From: Anaeroplasmataceae bacterium
GTDB taxonomy: Bacteria; Bacillota_I; Bacilli_A; Acholeplasmatales; Anaeroplasmataceae
NCBI GenBank assembly: GCA_029067355.1
Contig: JAIEEQ010000062.1
Span: forward strand, 1 to 35,999
Direction: 5' to 3'
DNA length: 35,999 bases
Made by a program: the position numbers and the translations under genes. This document shows positions 16,418 through 25,687 of the stretch, one piece after another. Under the pieces are notes generated by a model. The model did not search any database and was not told the DNA's origin. It saw nothing but the letters and a program-made list of their open reading frames with translations. The first letter of the stretch is position 1. Each line of letters opens with the position of its first letter.

Positions 16418-16795
16418 CTAGTTTTTAAGTTTATTAATTGTTGCTTCTATCGATGTGGTAAGCCATAACTGAAGGTCACCATAATTACTTTGAATAAATG
16501 TTTTGACCTCATTGCTCATTTGACTTAAAACTAAGTCCTTTGCTTTTAAAAGGGCTGTCTTTTGCTTCTGTTCATCGAATGTTTTGTCTGTCTTTAACTG
16601 TTCCACATAGACTTGAAAAACCGAGCGTACGGCGTTTACGACCGCTTCTGTGGCCTGTGTTAAAAGGCTCGCTACCTTCTCGTTTTGAATCTTGGAATTA
16701 ATCCAGGAGATTAACTTACTCCCTAGCATAGTAATTAGTGGTATTAGAATTGCAGTGACCACTACACTGATTATATTTAATAAAATATCATTCAC
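16418..16795 (-). CDS. Phage holin, LLH-like family
   Basis: 125 residues: one strongly hydrophobic N-terminal segment (about 4-28, LLNIISVVVTAILIPLITML) followed by amphipathic helices with ALLKAKDLVLSQM. This is the make-up of the LLH-type phage holins, which open the inner membrane at the end of infection. It overlaps the preceding membrane protein by eight bases. It is the last gene of the late operon; no endolysin follows. A broken homologue of its 3' end lies at 8390-8476. Confidence 0.75.
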   Translation of the reverse strand: MNDILLNIISVVVTAILIPLITMLGSKLISWINSKIQNEKVASLLTQATEAVVNAVRSVFQVYVEQLKTDKTFDEQKQKTALLKAKDLVLSQMSNEVKTFIQSNYGDLQLWLTTSIEATINKLKN

Positions 16796-17111
16796 AATTA
16801 CTTCCTCCTTTATGCTTTGTTTTATCGTTGATATGTTCTGTAATTCTTTTGTGTGCTTGGGCTACACTTTCTTCTGTTTTAGTCAGCTGATTTGAAAGCT
16901 GATTATATCTATCTTCTAGCTTGTCCATGTTCTTTTCAATACGATCAATTGAAGATTTAATATAACCCACATCACTGATTAAGACTCCTTCGTTTTTACC
17001 CTCCAGCTTATTGTCTGTTTTGGCATTTCTCTTATAAGCTAGATATGCAAAGACAATAGAGGATACTGTTCCTAACACACTAATGATTGATAATACGATA
17101 GTTGCTTCCAT
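16788..17111 (-). CDS. Small phage membrane protein with coiled coil
   Basis: 107 residues. A hydrophobic N-terminus (about 3-25) and then a coiled coil (SIDRIEKNMDKLEDRYNQL) of the kind found in XhlA-like or lysis-accessory proteins encoded next to holins. It may assist lysis or anchor to the tail region. TAGGAGG precedes the ATG. Confidence 0.55.
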   Translation of the reverse strand: MEATIVLSIISVLGTVSSIVFAYLAYKRNAKTDNKLEGKNEGVLISDVGYIKSSIDRIEKNMDKLEDRYNQLSNQLTKTEESVAQAHKRITEHINDKTKHKGGSNCE

Positions 17112-17122
17112 TTGTTTTCCTC

Positions 17123-18355
17123 CTAATATAAGACAATTACGTTGTCTTGCATACCATCAAAATTGATAAGGGCTTGCTTCTTCACATAGACCTCTTGAGA
17201 AGCATCATAGATATAATAAATAAGGCTTTTAGCATCTTCAGTTACACCACCATATAAGAATCCTTTACCGCCTTCCATAGAAGAACATCCTATAATACGA
17301 TTTGTATTTTGGTAAAAAAGTACTCGATCTTGAATAGGGCTTTTAAATCCTGTAAACATACTAAGAGTAAAGGCTCCCAATTGTCCTGCACCTGCAAACC
17401 TAACCTGATGCAATACGACATGCTGTTGAAGATTAAATACATCATTGACATAATCTTCTTCATCATAAGTCATTTCTTTAATGACAAAGCCATGTAATCC
17501 AAATATTGCTTCTGTTCCATAGCCTGATTCTTCTTGATCCTGTCTAGATTTCAACGTTATCTTTCCATCCTCAAAATGCAATTCTTGACTAATCCAATAG
17601 TCGTCATCTATTCCGCCTAAACAAGACGGATCAGGAAAAGAATAGGTAAGATGTAATCCTTTAGAATCTAAAATGATTTGAGATGAACCGTTTTTTTGAA
17701 ACTCTCTTGACCATGCATGCCTTTTTATAATGACATTTTCTAAAGTATTCTCAATTTTATTTGTTATCTCAGTCCCATTAATAGTCTGTTTGAATAAGGA
17801 GATGACTTTTTTATCTAATTCTTTTTTGATTCCTTCACTTGTAACTGGATTGCTGCTTTCTAATGTTGGAGTATCATCAAAGGTTAATTTAGGTTGAGGA
17901 CTTAAAATATAGTTTAAATCGATAGGTTGTTCCACAATGGATGATGTGGTTTTGTAATATTTAAATATAGGATATTGATAAACCTTTCCTACTCCATCAT
18001 ATAGATTTTCTTGTGTAAGAGCTGGATAGGTTGTGGTTGTTCCTTCTAAGCATTTTAGTTCACATGAATTTGATTCCAAATCAATATCAATAATCACATA
18101 ACCATAAGCTATTTTATCTAAAGAAACATAAACTGATGTATTATCTTCAATCACAATTCTTCTACCATATATTTCTATATAGCCCTTACTAAAATAAATG
18201 TTGTTGTTTGAAATGGTTGCTGTTAAAGGAGCTTTTCCATTGAATTTCAATGCCAAAACTCCAACTTCTGCATTTCCATTTCTAAAATAGTTGATATCTG
18301 AGTCCATTAATGAACTCACATTTGCACCATCAAAAGTTATCTTTTTTATTGCCAT
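17123..18355 (-). CDS. Phage baseplate or tail-fibre protein
   Basis: 410 residues. It begins MAIKKITFDGANVSSLMDSD, followed by a beta-rich domain (to about 150) with segments such as GYIEIYGRRIVIED, a short linker with a TPTLESSNPVTSEGIKKELD motif often seen in phage fibre proteins, and a second beta domain to the end. The position between the tail-hub gene and the lysis genes fits a host-recognition component. Exact role not certain. Confidence 0.6.
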   Translation of the reverse strand: MAIKKITFDGANVSSLMDSDINYFRNGNAEVGVLALKFNGKAPLTATISNNNIYFSKGYIEIYGRRIVIEDNTSVYVSLDKIAYGYVIIDIDLESNSCELKCLEGTTTTYPALTQENLYDGVGKVYQYPIFKYYKTTSSIVEQPIDLNYILSPQPKLTFDDTPTLESSNPVTSEGIKKELDKKVISLFKQTINGTEITNKIENTLENVIIKRHAWSREFQKNGSSQIILDSKGLHLTYSFPDPSCLGGIDDDYWISQELHFEDGKITLKSRQDQEESGYGTEAIFGLHGFVIKEMTYDEEDYVNDVFNLQQHVVLHQVRFAGAGQLGAFTLSMFTGFKSPIQDRVLFYQNTNRIIGCSSMEGGKGFLYGGVTEDAKSLIYYIYDASQEVYVKKQALINFDGMQDNVIVLY

Positions 18356-18359
18356 ACTG

Positions 18360-19427
18360 CTACCTCCTGTTATTCTTAAATAAAATAAATTGTTCTGTTA
18401 GAGAGATTCTATGCTCCCCTAGCGTAATTGCGACCTTACCTAAATCTTTTTTAAACTCCATTTTACTAACTAAAGTTTGGTAGGTTTTCTTTTTTGTAAT
18501 AAATAAAATAAAGTCACCCACAGAAAAATCTTTAAATGGAATTGCCACCTGACTATCCAACACATAATCGAATGTTATGGAATGATCAAAAGATTTTTTT
18601 AAGAGTGCTGTTTGAACTGTTGTAGATAAGGTGTCAAAATCTTCATCATAAAAAATGATGGATTCATTTTTAACTACATTATATCTTAAGTTTGATGTAG
18701 GATCTGTTCCTACTGTTCCATCAGTTAATAAGTAATAACAAATTTCTTCTTTATGTTCTTCATTATCTGCAGATGGAATGAAAGTAATATTATTTGTTAC
18801 TTGAGAACAAGAATCCGTAATAACTAAATTAGAAATTCCTTTGTAATCACTTCTTAGTATCAATCCTCGATTACATTTTGTAATGTGCAATTCGATTCCT
18901 GATATTTTTCCTCGACTATAAACAATTTCATATTTTAATCCGATGGAATAAGACTTATTGAAGCTCTTTAGTAAAGTAGCTATGCTCATAAGAGTATCTG
19001 GTTCAAATATCAACGTATCTATGATTTGCACATTGTCCCTTTTTATAGAAAGATATTTAAAGTTTTGTTTTGCATCCGTATTATTTATATAAGTATTATG
19101 GATTAGATTTGAAAGAAAAAGTGACACATCCCCTTCATAATTATCTACCTTTACCTCAACATTTAATATGGAAATAAAATCATCTGTTTTAACCTCTGTT
19201 ACTAGTTTATTTGTATTTTCCAAAAGCTCATTAATGATTCCAATATAATTAACTCTCTTATCTTTTATATATATCAAATCTCCTAGCTTTGCTTGAATGC
19301 CAATCTTGTTAACTATGAATGTCGATTTTTGAGGAATTACGTCATCACAAATTATTCTATAATCATTATTCACATAACCAAAATCTAATACCTTAAAATC
19401 AATTCTATCCAAAAATATAAGTTCCAT
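18360..19427 (-). CDS. Phage tail hub / minor structural protein
   Basis: 355 residues. Position directly after the Dit-like gene and before the fibre gene, together with strands like LGDLIYIKDKRVNYIGIINE, fits the baseplate hub N-terminal (gp27/Tal-like) fold. No peptidase or lysozyme domain is seen at the C-terminus. It overlaps the Dit gene by one base. Confidence 0.55.
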   Translation of the reverse strand: MELIFLDRIDFKVLDFGYVNNDYRIICDDVIPQKSTFIVNKIGIQAKLGDLIYIKDKRVNYIGIINELLENTNKLVTEVKTDDFISILNVEVKVDNYEGDVSLFLSNLIHNTYINNTDAKQNFKYLSIKRDNVQIIDTLIFEPDTLMSIATLLKSFNKSYSIGLKYEIVYSRGKISGIELHITKCNRGLILRSDYKGISNLVITDSCSQVTNNITFIPSADNEEHKEEICYYLLTDGTVGTDPTSNLRYNVVKNESIIFYDEDFDTLSTTVQTALLKKSFDHSITFDYVLDSQVAIPFKDFSVGDFILFITKKKTYQTLVSKMEFKKDLGKVAITLGEHRISLTEQFILFKNNRR

Positions 19428-20257
19428 TAATGACCACTATATCCTTCCTTATATGAGATTCTACAAAATGTATGATAGTCTTCTACTCCTGAATCAAATT
19501 TCAAGAGGTATGTTCCACGTGGTAAAAATAAAAAATTATCAAATCTAAAATCTTGTTTTTGATAAATATTGGAAGTTATCCCATTTTCTTTCATTATCAT
19601 GTATTGATTTGTCACATCTGAATTAATTTCAATAATACAGTTTTCTGATTCAACTAATATACTTAAGGTTGCTATTACTTCATTGTGATCGATAATGTAA
19701 AGCTTAGGGTTAACAACTGCACCTTGTATCATGATATTTAATGCAGCATCTATCTCTCCACTATTTGTAAACCACTGACTTCCATCGTAGCCTGATCCAT
19801 AAACATAAGGATATTTGTAGGAATAAAGTTTTCCATCTGCTGGTTCCTTTAAAACAATACTGCTAGATATGTCTTTATACCACATAGATAATTTGTTTAA
19901 AGATAACGAGCATTTCAAAGAAAGGTAATGTAATTCTGTTTTGGTTAATGATTCTATAGCAACAAATACATACTTCATTTCTTTATTCACTACATAGCAA
20001 AGTCTTAATCTACCACTAGAACGCATTTTATAATTTATAAAATTTGTGTATCCTTTATAGCCATTTAAAAATATCAACTCTAATTCAATTATAGAATTGC
20101 TATTATTTTCTCTAATTAGCACTCTTTCATTTTCATAATCTAGAAAAGTCAAATCCTTTTTAAAGCCTAAATCAGAAATATCAGATATAAGTGTCTTGGT
20201 ACTAAAATCGAAATAATAGGCTTCTTCATTTTCATTTAATAAATATAGTTTTCTCAT
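19427..20257 (-). CDS. Distal tail protein (Dit-like)
   Basis: 276 residues. It lies between tape measure and hub, the invariable place of Dit. Its two-part layout fits: an N-terminal region (about 1-135) ending SLNKLSMWYKD and a C-terminal galectin-like beta region (about 150-270) with VKP-like strands such as VVNPKLYIIDHNEVIATL. It would form the ring that links the tail tube to the baseplate. The assignment rests on gene order as much as on sequence. Confidence 0.6.
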   Translation of the reverse strand: MRKLYLLNENEEAYYFDFSTKTLISDISDLGFKKDLTFLDYENERVLIRENNSNSIIELELIFLNGYKGYTNFINYKMRSSGRLRLCYVVNKEMKYVFVAIESLTKTELHYLSLKCSLSLNKLSMWYKDISSSIVLKEPADGKLYSYKYPYVYGSGYDGSQWFTNSGEIDAALNIMIQGAVVNPKLYIIDHNEVIATLSILVESENCIIEINSDVTNQYMIMKENGITSNIYQKQDFRFDNFLFLPRGTYLLKFDSGVEDYHTFCRISYKEGYSGH

Positions 20258-23154
20258 TATAAATAAGCACTTCCTAACCTTCTATTTAAATCATCGACAT
20301 CTATTTGAGCTGCAGTGGTATGAACAACAATTGAATTATTAACTGTGGTATTCTGCGATGTATTTGGTTTTTCTGCCTTTTTACCACCAGAAAAAAGATT
20401 TGAAAAGAAACCGCCAATTTTACTTCCCACATCACTTACAAATCCACCTACTGCATCAGTTACTTTTGATACCGTGTTTGAAACTGCATCTACCGCTCCA
20501 CCAAACGTATTTGATGCCCAATTTCCTACCGTTTCTTTTACGTTATTAAAAACTCCTCCAACTTTATCTGCAACATTTCCTACAAAATTTCCAACAGAAT
20601 TTGTTACATTAGATGCCCAGTTTCCTATGGTATTTCCTACTTTACCAAAAAATCCACCTACTGAATCTGAAACACCGCCAAACCAATCTGTTATTCCGCT
20701 CCATGTATCTTTAAAGAAATTTCCTACCGAATTCATCTTATCTCCAATCCAGGAGGATGCATTTTCCACTACACCACCAAAAAAGGAACTGATTGTTCCT
20801 GTGATATTTCCTATAAAGTCAATGAATCCTGCGAACTTTCCACTCATCCAGTCAAAGAACCCACCAATTTTATCAAAACAGAAATCAAATTCTCCTCCAA
20901 GACTATTTACAATTCCACCAGCAAAGCCATCAACACTTCCAAATATACCATTTAAGAATCCAGCAATGTTATCTACAACCCACTGAACTGCTTCCATAAT
21001 CTTATGAATTACATCTAATATAGGCTGTAATAACTTCATCACTAGTTCTAATACAGGGGCAAAGACTGTATCAATCAGATTACATATTTCAGTTAAGATA
21101 GGTGCAAATACTTCTAGCAATTTACTTAAAAGCTCAAGGCTTATAGTTAATGGCATTAATAGTACTTCTATAAATGGGCTAAGCAAATCAAATAATACAC
21201 TTACTACATCGATGATGACTTCTAGTATTTCAAAGATAGGTTCTAGTAATTGAATAACTACCTTTAGTATTGGCTCTAATAAATTCATAAGTACTTCTAT
21301 GAGTTTTGAGATTACTTTGATTACTACATCTAATAACTGAATTGCTATTTCCAAAACCTTCATCACTGGATCTAGCACCGAATCAAGCAGATTCAAAACA
21401 ACAGTAATTACATCTTCTAATAGATTTATAATCATATCAAGTATTTCTACAATAGGATCTAAAAGAGCAATTATCAAATCCAAAATAGGAACTAATAAAT
21501 CAGCAAGTTTACTTATGATTCTTTCTAATATAGGCGTTAGTTTTTGAATCACTTTTGCTAACATCTGTATGGTTGCAATTAGACTATCCATCAATCCATC
21601 AATCAAGTGAACTGTAACATCCATCAGTTTTTCTATAAGTTCAATGATACTTTCAATAATAGGCTCTATAACATCTAATAGGCCAATAATCAAATCAACT
21701 AATTCATTAATGATAACTTCTGCAGTCTCAAAAAGTTTTTCAAGTAAAGGCATTAATGAGGTTATTAAATTCATCAATTTCGCTAGAATTCTTTGTAGAA
21801 GTTCCCATAGTCTTTTTAATATTTCCCTAAATTGTTCATTTTTAAGTAAAACAACTGCCAGTACAGCAATTAAGGCAATCCATCCAAGAGTAGAAAATTT
21901 TATAGTTCCTCCAAATACCTTTAAAGCTCCATCTACAGCAGTAAAAGATGTTACAATACCTTTAATAGCAGGGACTAGCTTTCCTATAACCACTAACACA
22001 GGTCCTACCGCAACCGCAATGGCACCTATAGTCTTAATAAGCTTCTTATTTTTATCTGACATATTATTCCAATAAGATATTAGAGTTTTAACTCTTGGAA
22101 TAACACTATAAGTAATCGTAGTCACTAGTTTCGATAATATAGGGAGAAAATTCATAGCAAGTTCCATTTTCAAACTCTTAATTGCCTGATTTAATGCAGA
22201 TACTTCATCTGTAAAGACACCTGCTTTATCTGCTTCCTCATTTGTGATGATACCAAGTTTTCTTGCTTCTTGTCTTAAATCTCTAATTGATGAGGAAGAA
22301 ACAGATAAAACCTGAGTTAATTCTGCTCCCAGCTTATCTCCAAAAATTTCATTGGCTACTGCTATCCTATTTGCCTCATCTGAAACTTCTGATAAAACAT
22401 CTCTTATTTTCATAAATGCTTCATCTGTAGATAGACCTTCTAAATCCTCACAAGTAAGTCCTACTAAAGCTAACTTTTCATCAACCCTATCTATGTCTCC
22501 ATTAGCTATATCTCCGAGAAGGGCATTTACTTTTGTAAAGGCCTTAAACATTTGATTGCTATCCACTGCCAATATCTCACATGCATATGCCCACTCCTGA
22601 TAGGCTTCTGCATTTAAATACACTTTAGAGGCATTGTCTCCAATCTCATCTGCTTCAAATAGCATTTGGTAAGATAGACCAGCAAGAGCTGTTGTGGCAG
22701 CAATGACAGGAGCAGTGACATGTTTGGTTAGTCCAGTTCCTATTTTGGCCAGATTATCCCATTTGGCATTTCCTAACTTTTTAATTTGAGAGTTGGTACT
22801 CTCTAATTCTTTTGTTAGCTTAGCAACATCTGCCTGTGTATATTCTACACTTCTCTCTAGCTTCTTGAACTCCTCTTGACTCATTGCTCCAATTTGAACT
22901 GCTTTCTTTGCTTCCTCTAACTGCTTGTTTTGAGCATCCAGCTTTGCCTTTGTAGTTTGCAATGTTTCATTTAACTTAGACTGCTTTTGTTTCCATGTAT
23001 CAATATTAGTTGAATCATATTTCAGCTTGCTATTAATTGCCTTAAGGTCATTCTGCTGATCTTTAAGTTCTGTTTTTAATTCTCCTAATTGCTGATTTAA
23101 ATTTGCAGCATCTAGTCCAAGTTTAATATTTAAACCCTTAATTGTTTCTGCCAA
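20257..23154 (-). CDS. Tail tape measure protein
   Basis: 965 residues, the largest gene. An N-terminal coiled coil (about 1-140, opening MAETIKGLNIKLGLDAANL), a hydrophobic section (about 370-435), then some 290 residues of Leu/Ile-rich pseudo-repeats of the type LLEPI and VLNLLDSVLDPV, and a Gly/Asn-rich part (about 740-930) with repeated VGNFVGNVADKVGG-like units. This is the usual composition of siphovirus tape measures, which set tail length. It overlaps the Dit gene by one base. Confidence 0.92.
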   Translation of the reverse strand: MAETIKGLNIKLGLDAANLNQQLGELKTELKDQQNDLKAINSKLKYDSTNIDTWKQKQSKLNETLQTTKAKLDAQNKQLEEAKKAVQIGAMSQEEFKKLERSVEYTQADVAKLTKELESTNSQIKKLGNAKWDNLAKIGTGLTKHVTAPVIAATTALAGLSYQMLFEADEIGDNASKVYLNAEAYQEWAYACEILAVDSNQMFKAFTKVNALLGDIANGDIDRVDEKLALVGLTCEDLEGLSTDEAFMKIRDVLSEVSDEANRIAVANEIFGDKLGAELTQVLSVSSSSIRDLRQEARKLGIITNEEADKAGVFTDEVSALNQAIKSLKMELAMNFLPILSKLVTTITYSVIPRVKTLISYWNNMSDKNKKLIKTIGAIAVAVGPVLVVIGKLVPAIKGIVTSFTAVDGALKVFGGTIKFSTLGWIALIAVLAVVLLKNEQFREILKRLWELLQRILAKLMNLITSLMPLLEKLFETAEVIINELVDLIIGLLDVIEPIIESIIELIEKLMDVTVHLIDGLMDSLIATIQMLAKVIQKLTPILERIISKLADLLVPILDLIIALLDPIVEILDMIINLLEDVITVVLNLLDSVLDPVMKVLEIAIQLLDVVIKVISKLIEVLMNLLEPILKVVIQLLEPIFEILEVIIDVVSVLFDLLSPFIEVLLMPLTISLELLSKLLEVFAPILTEICNLIDTVFAPVLELVMKLLQPILDVIHKIMEAVQWVVDNIAGFLNGIFGSVDGFAGGIVNSLGGEFDFCFDKIGGFFDWMSGKFAGFIDFIGNITGTISSFFGGVVENASSWIGDKMNSVGNFFKDTWSGITDWFGGVSDSVGGFFGKVGNTIGNWASNVTNSVGNFVGNVADKVGGVFNNVKETVGNWASNTFGGAVDAVSNTVSKVTDAVGGFVSDVGSKIGGFFSNLFSGGKKAEKPNTSQNTTVNNSIVVHTTAAQIDVDDLNRRLGSAYL

Positions 23155-23168
23155 AATACATCACCTCC

Positions 23169-23718
23169 CTACAATAAGAAATTATCTATATCTGCTTGAG
23201 TAGCCATTCGTGGAGCATTACTTGTTTTATCTAAGCTCTCACTATATATCTCTATTAGTTCAAAATAAGTGTCAATCTCTATATGATAGGCATCGCCTAT
23301 GGCTATACCCATTTGTGCTAAATTAAAAATGACATTACTTGTTGGTGTGTGGTTTGTGAGGTTTTGAGGGTGTTTGGTTTTTCCTACCACTCCCATTCTT
23401 TGTTGAACCTAACATCTCTCCAACAATTTTCATAGCTGATGTTAGTGAATCTGAATCCGTTAAAACATCAAAGTCAAACTCGTTTAAAAAATCTTCAAAT
23501 GGTCTTTGTGAAAAAGGCTTATTCAAAATATAAATTATTTGAAATAATATCTGCACCACATTAGAGATGTCAGCTGTTTTAGCTTTATCATTTTTCACTT
23601 CCATTTTTGAAACATCCTGAAATAAATCTGTTCCAAACTCACTTTTATAAGCAATGATAGTAAAAAGGGAAGATCTAAGACGCATTTCCTTCTTACCAAT
23701 AAATACTTTTCTTTCCAT
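23169..23718 (-). CDS. Tail assembly chaperone fusion (gpGT-like) made by frameshift
   Basis: The second open frame (23169-23396) lies in the +1 (equivalently -2) register relative to the 127-residue chaperone and overlaps it. It opens only just before its first ATG, at a TAG near 23409-23415, and has no ribosome binding site. The overlap contains AGG-AAA-AAC (A run 23378-23382) and ACA-CCC-TCA (CCCTCAAAAC at 23361-23370). Either could support a +1 slip, giving a fusion of about 180 residues ending ATQADIDNFLL. The order matches lambda G and GT just before the tape measure. The shift site is inferred. Confidence 0.6.
23335..23718 (-). CDS. Tail assembly chaperone (gpG-like)
   Basis: 127 residues, the unshifted product, with AAAGGAGA before its ATG. 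Residues 1-95 resemble phage tail chaperones (RSSLFTIIAYKSEFGTDLFQDV, then an acidic helical part). The tail end GRKNQTPSKPHKPHTNK is the low-complexity linker typical of G proteins near the frameshift. It would hold the tape measure during tail assembly and is not in the virion. Confidence 0.75.
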   Translation of the reverse strand: MERKVFIGKKEMRLRSSLFTIIAYKSEFGTDLFQDVSKMEVKNDKAKTADISNVVQILFQIIYILNKPFSQRPFEDFLNEFDFDVLTDSDSLTSAMKIVGEMLGSTKNGSGRKNQTPSKPHKPHTNK

Positions 23719-23721
23719 AAA

Positions 23722-24309
23722 TTAGTTTTCTCCTTTTGATTGTGTAGGTAGCACAGGTGCATTAGTTAAAAATGTTGCGTAATTGTCATCACCTTTAGAT
23801 GCTAAGATATAAGTAATACATGTATCTTCATCAACTTCAATTGGTCTTGCAGAAATTGTAATAGACGTAGCATTGGCTTCTACACTATCTGTTTTACTTT
23901 TTGTGCTTTCACTTACAGGAGTTGCAGTACATAAATAAAACCACATTCTTCTTGCTTTAACATCTCCTTGAAATTCAAGACCTAAAGCAAATGTAACTAC
24001 TGGGGCATTTGCAATCTCAATTAGATTTCCATTCTCTAACCTTTTATAGCCAAGAACATCAATTTTAAATTCATCTGGTAGTTCTGTCACTTTTAAAGTA
24101 ATAGTTCTACCAGCATTTTGATTTAATGTTGTAATCACTTGATCATCAGCATAGACAGGTGTAGAGCCACCTATAATGTCACTAGTAAATTCTTGTGCTC
24201 CTTTTAAAGCAACTGGTTGTTTATAGCTCCATGTGTTACCATCATCGGACAATGTCGCAATAGCATAATGGACATTTTTCAAGCCAAAGCTTACAATGTT
24301 ATTTTTCAT
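23722..24309 (-). CDS. Major tail protein (phi13-like)
   Basis: 195 residues. The start NNIVSFGLKNVHYAI, the central VTELPDEFKIDVLGYK and the later KARRMWFYLCTATPVSE are hallmarks of the phi13-type major tail proteins, which polymerise into the tail tube. Length is normal. A diverged, longer paralogue lies at 34714-35688. Confidence 0.9.
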   Translation of the reverse strand: MKNNIVSFGLKNVHYAIATLSDDGNTWSYKQPVALKGAQEFTSDIIGGSTPVYADDQVITTLNQNAGRTITLKVTELPDEFKIDVLGYKRLENGNLIEIANAPVVTFALGLEFQGDVKARRMWFYLCTATPVSESTKSKTDSVEANATSITISARPIEVDEDTCITYILASKGDDNYATFLTNAPVLPTQSKGEN

Positions 24310-24311
24310 TT

Positions 24312-24647
24312 TTATTCCTCCATTTTGATTTCATAAATTCTATTTACTGATTTATCTGAATTGATGGTTTCAGTTAAAACAGAAAAAAAGATACCCTTTT
24401 TTAAAAGTTGCTTTTCCAACTTCTGTTCTAATAAGGTATCTTTTCTTTTAGTGACTAAAGTGATTTGAATTGTCCTCTGATAACGTATAGGAAAATCATC
24501 GTGATATCCAATTGGTCTTTTTGATATCTCTTGGTAGACTATATAGGGCATACTTGCATTATCCTCATTATCATAGACATTGATTCCATAAAACACTTTA
24601 GTTCCTAAAACTTTATTTAAAATGGAATATAGTTTTTCTAATTTCAA
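24312..24647 (-). CDS. Tail terminator / head-tail joining protein
   Basis: About 111 residues from TTG 24647, which follows GGAGG at proper spacing; an ATG at 24665 is in frame but lacks a ribosome binding site. The MPYIVYQEISKRP and YQRTIQITLVTK strands and its place between HK97-gp10 and the major tail protein fit the tail completion (DUF3168-like) proteins. Confidence 0.6.
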   Translation of the reverse strand: MKLEKLYSILNKVLGTKVFYGINVYDNEDNASMPYIVYQEISKRPIGYHDDFPIRYQRTIQITLVTKRKDTLLEQKLEKQLLKKGIFFSVLTETINSDKSVNRIYEIKMEE

Positions 24648-24648
24648 G

Positions 24649-25035
24649 TTAGATGCTACCTCCATTTATTATATTTTTGATTTCTTCTAGCATTTCAGGA
24701 GTAAAGGAGTCATAGGCAGGTCTTAAGAATGGACGTGCAGCTACATGCCTACCTGACTTATGCTTGAAACCTAGTTCAATCAAATGAACTAATCTTCCTT
24801 TTGATTTAGACGATATATAGATGACTTTTTTAGCACCATCTCCTGAAGGAGTCTTAACAAAAGAATCCACCAAATGATGATAGCTCTGTCCTTTAGGGAC
24901 ATTCTTCTTTATATAATCTAGTATCTTATCAGCAGTTTTATCTAATAATTCTAAGGCTTCATTTTTTACTTCTATACCATATCTTTCTATCAAGTCAGAT
25001 AGATTCAATCCTAATTTATCAATTGAATCACTCAT
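24649..25035 (-). CDS. HK97-gp10-like tail component
   Basis: About 128 residues. An N-terminal helix is followed by KKNVPKGQSYHHLVDSF and the C-terminal signature GFKHKSGRHVAARPFLRPAYD, typical of the HK97-gp10 family of tail assembly proteins. The ATG at 25035 is preferred over the TTG one codon upstream (GAGGA at good distance). Confidence 0.82.
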   Translation of the reverse strand: MSDSIDKLGLNLSDLIERYGIEVKNEALELLDKTADKILDYIKKNVPKGQSYHHLVDSFVKTPSGDGAKKVIYISSKSKGRLVHLIELGFKHKSGRHVAARPFLRPAYDSFTPEMLEEIKNIINGGSI

Positions 25036-25360
25036 CAATTAAATCCTCATATTTTAAATCTGTGCTTGCCATATAAAGTTCCAAAAACTGGCCTTTCATA
25101 AATGTTCTTTCAATCTTAAAAATCGTAGATTGGATAAGAGCATACTTTTCTTCTTTATATAGAAATGCTTGGACTAAAACCTTTCTATCATATTTGACAT
25201 TCATCATAACAGCTGAATTATATTCGCTTGTTGTGATTGACTTTGTTGTCCCATAAACTTGATGCGAATTGGTAATGATATTTTTTTTATTACCAAGTTT
25301 GTCAACCTTAGAAGAAATCGTCAGGAGTGATAGCATAGTATTATTCGAAGATGGATGCAT
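25028..25360 (-). CDS. Head-tail closure (stopper-like) protein
   Basis: 110 residues from ATG 25360, preceded by GAGGA inside the end of the connector gene; the frame is open to TTG 25375. A short beta-rich protein in the position of head-closure proteins. Assigned by gene order and size; little sequence signature is visible. Confidence 0.55.
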   Translation of the reverse strand: MHPSSNNTMLSLLTISSKVDKLGNKKNIITNSHQVYGTTKSITTSEYNSAVMMNVKYDRKVLVQAFLYKEEKYALIQSTIFKIERTFMKGQFLELYMASTDLKYEDLIDE

Positions 25361-25364
25361 ATGA

Positions 25365-25664
25365 TTATTCCTCAAGATGCGTCAAGACAAGTTGTCTAGT
25401 AAGCAAATCAAAGTTAGCTGGAAGTTCTCTTACACTTCCATCTGATTTAAAGCCAAAAAAGGTTTTAACATATATAAGAATCAATCCTTCCACCAAAGGA
25501 TTATCACTTTCTGCCACGGCTTGTGGAACGCCCATGCTTGTCAAAAGATTTTCGCAGGAAGAAATGTGTAGGTTGATTTCTTCATCTGCAAACTTATCTT
25601 CTAAAGGAATCATCAAAGCTGTTTTAACTCTAAATAAAAACTTATCTGCATTCCGTTTTTCCAT
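25365..25664 (-). CDS. Head-tail connector (gp6-like)
   Basis: 99 residues, mostly helical: MEKRNADKFLFRVKTALMIP, then ISSCENLLTSMG and VEGLILIYVKTFFGF. Size, helix pattern and position just after the capsid gene fit the phage gp6/DNA-packaging connector family that binds the portal ring. Confidence 0.65.
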   Translation of the reverse strand: MEKRNADKFLFRVKTALMIPLEDKFADEEINLHISSCENLLTSMGVPQAVAESDNPLVEGLILIYVKTFFGFKSDGSVRELPANFDLLTRQLVLTHLEE

Positions 25665-25687
25665 AATATCACTCCTCGATTATTGTA

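Noticed and set aside
20345-20986. 213-codon plus-strand frame inside the tape measure gene
   Set aside because: Antisense shadow of the repetitive tape measure coding sequence, with no RBS.
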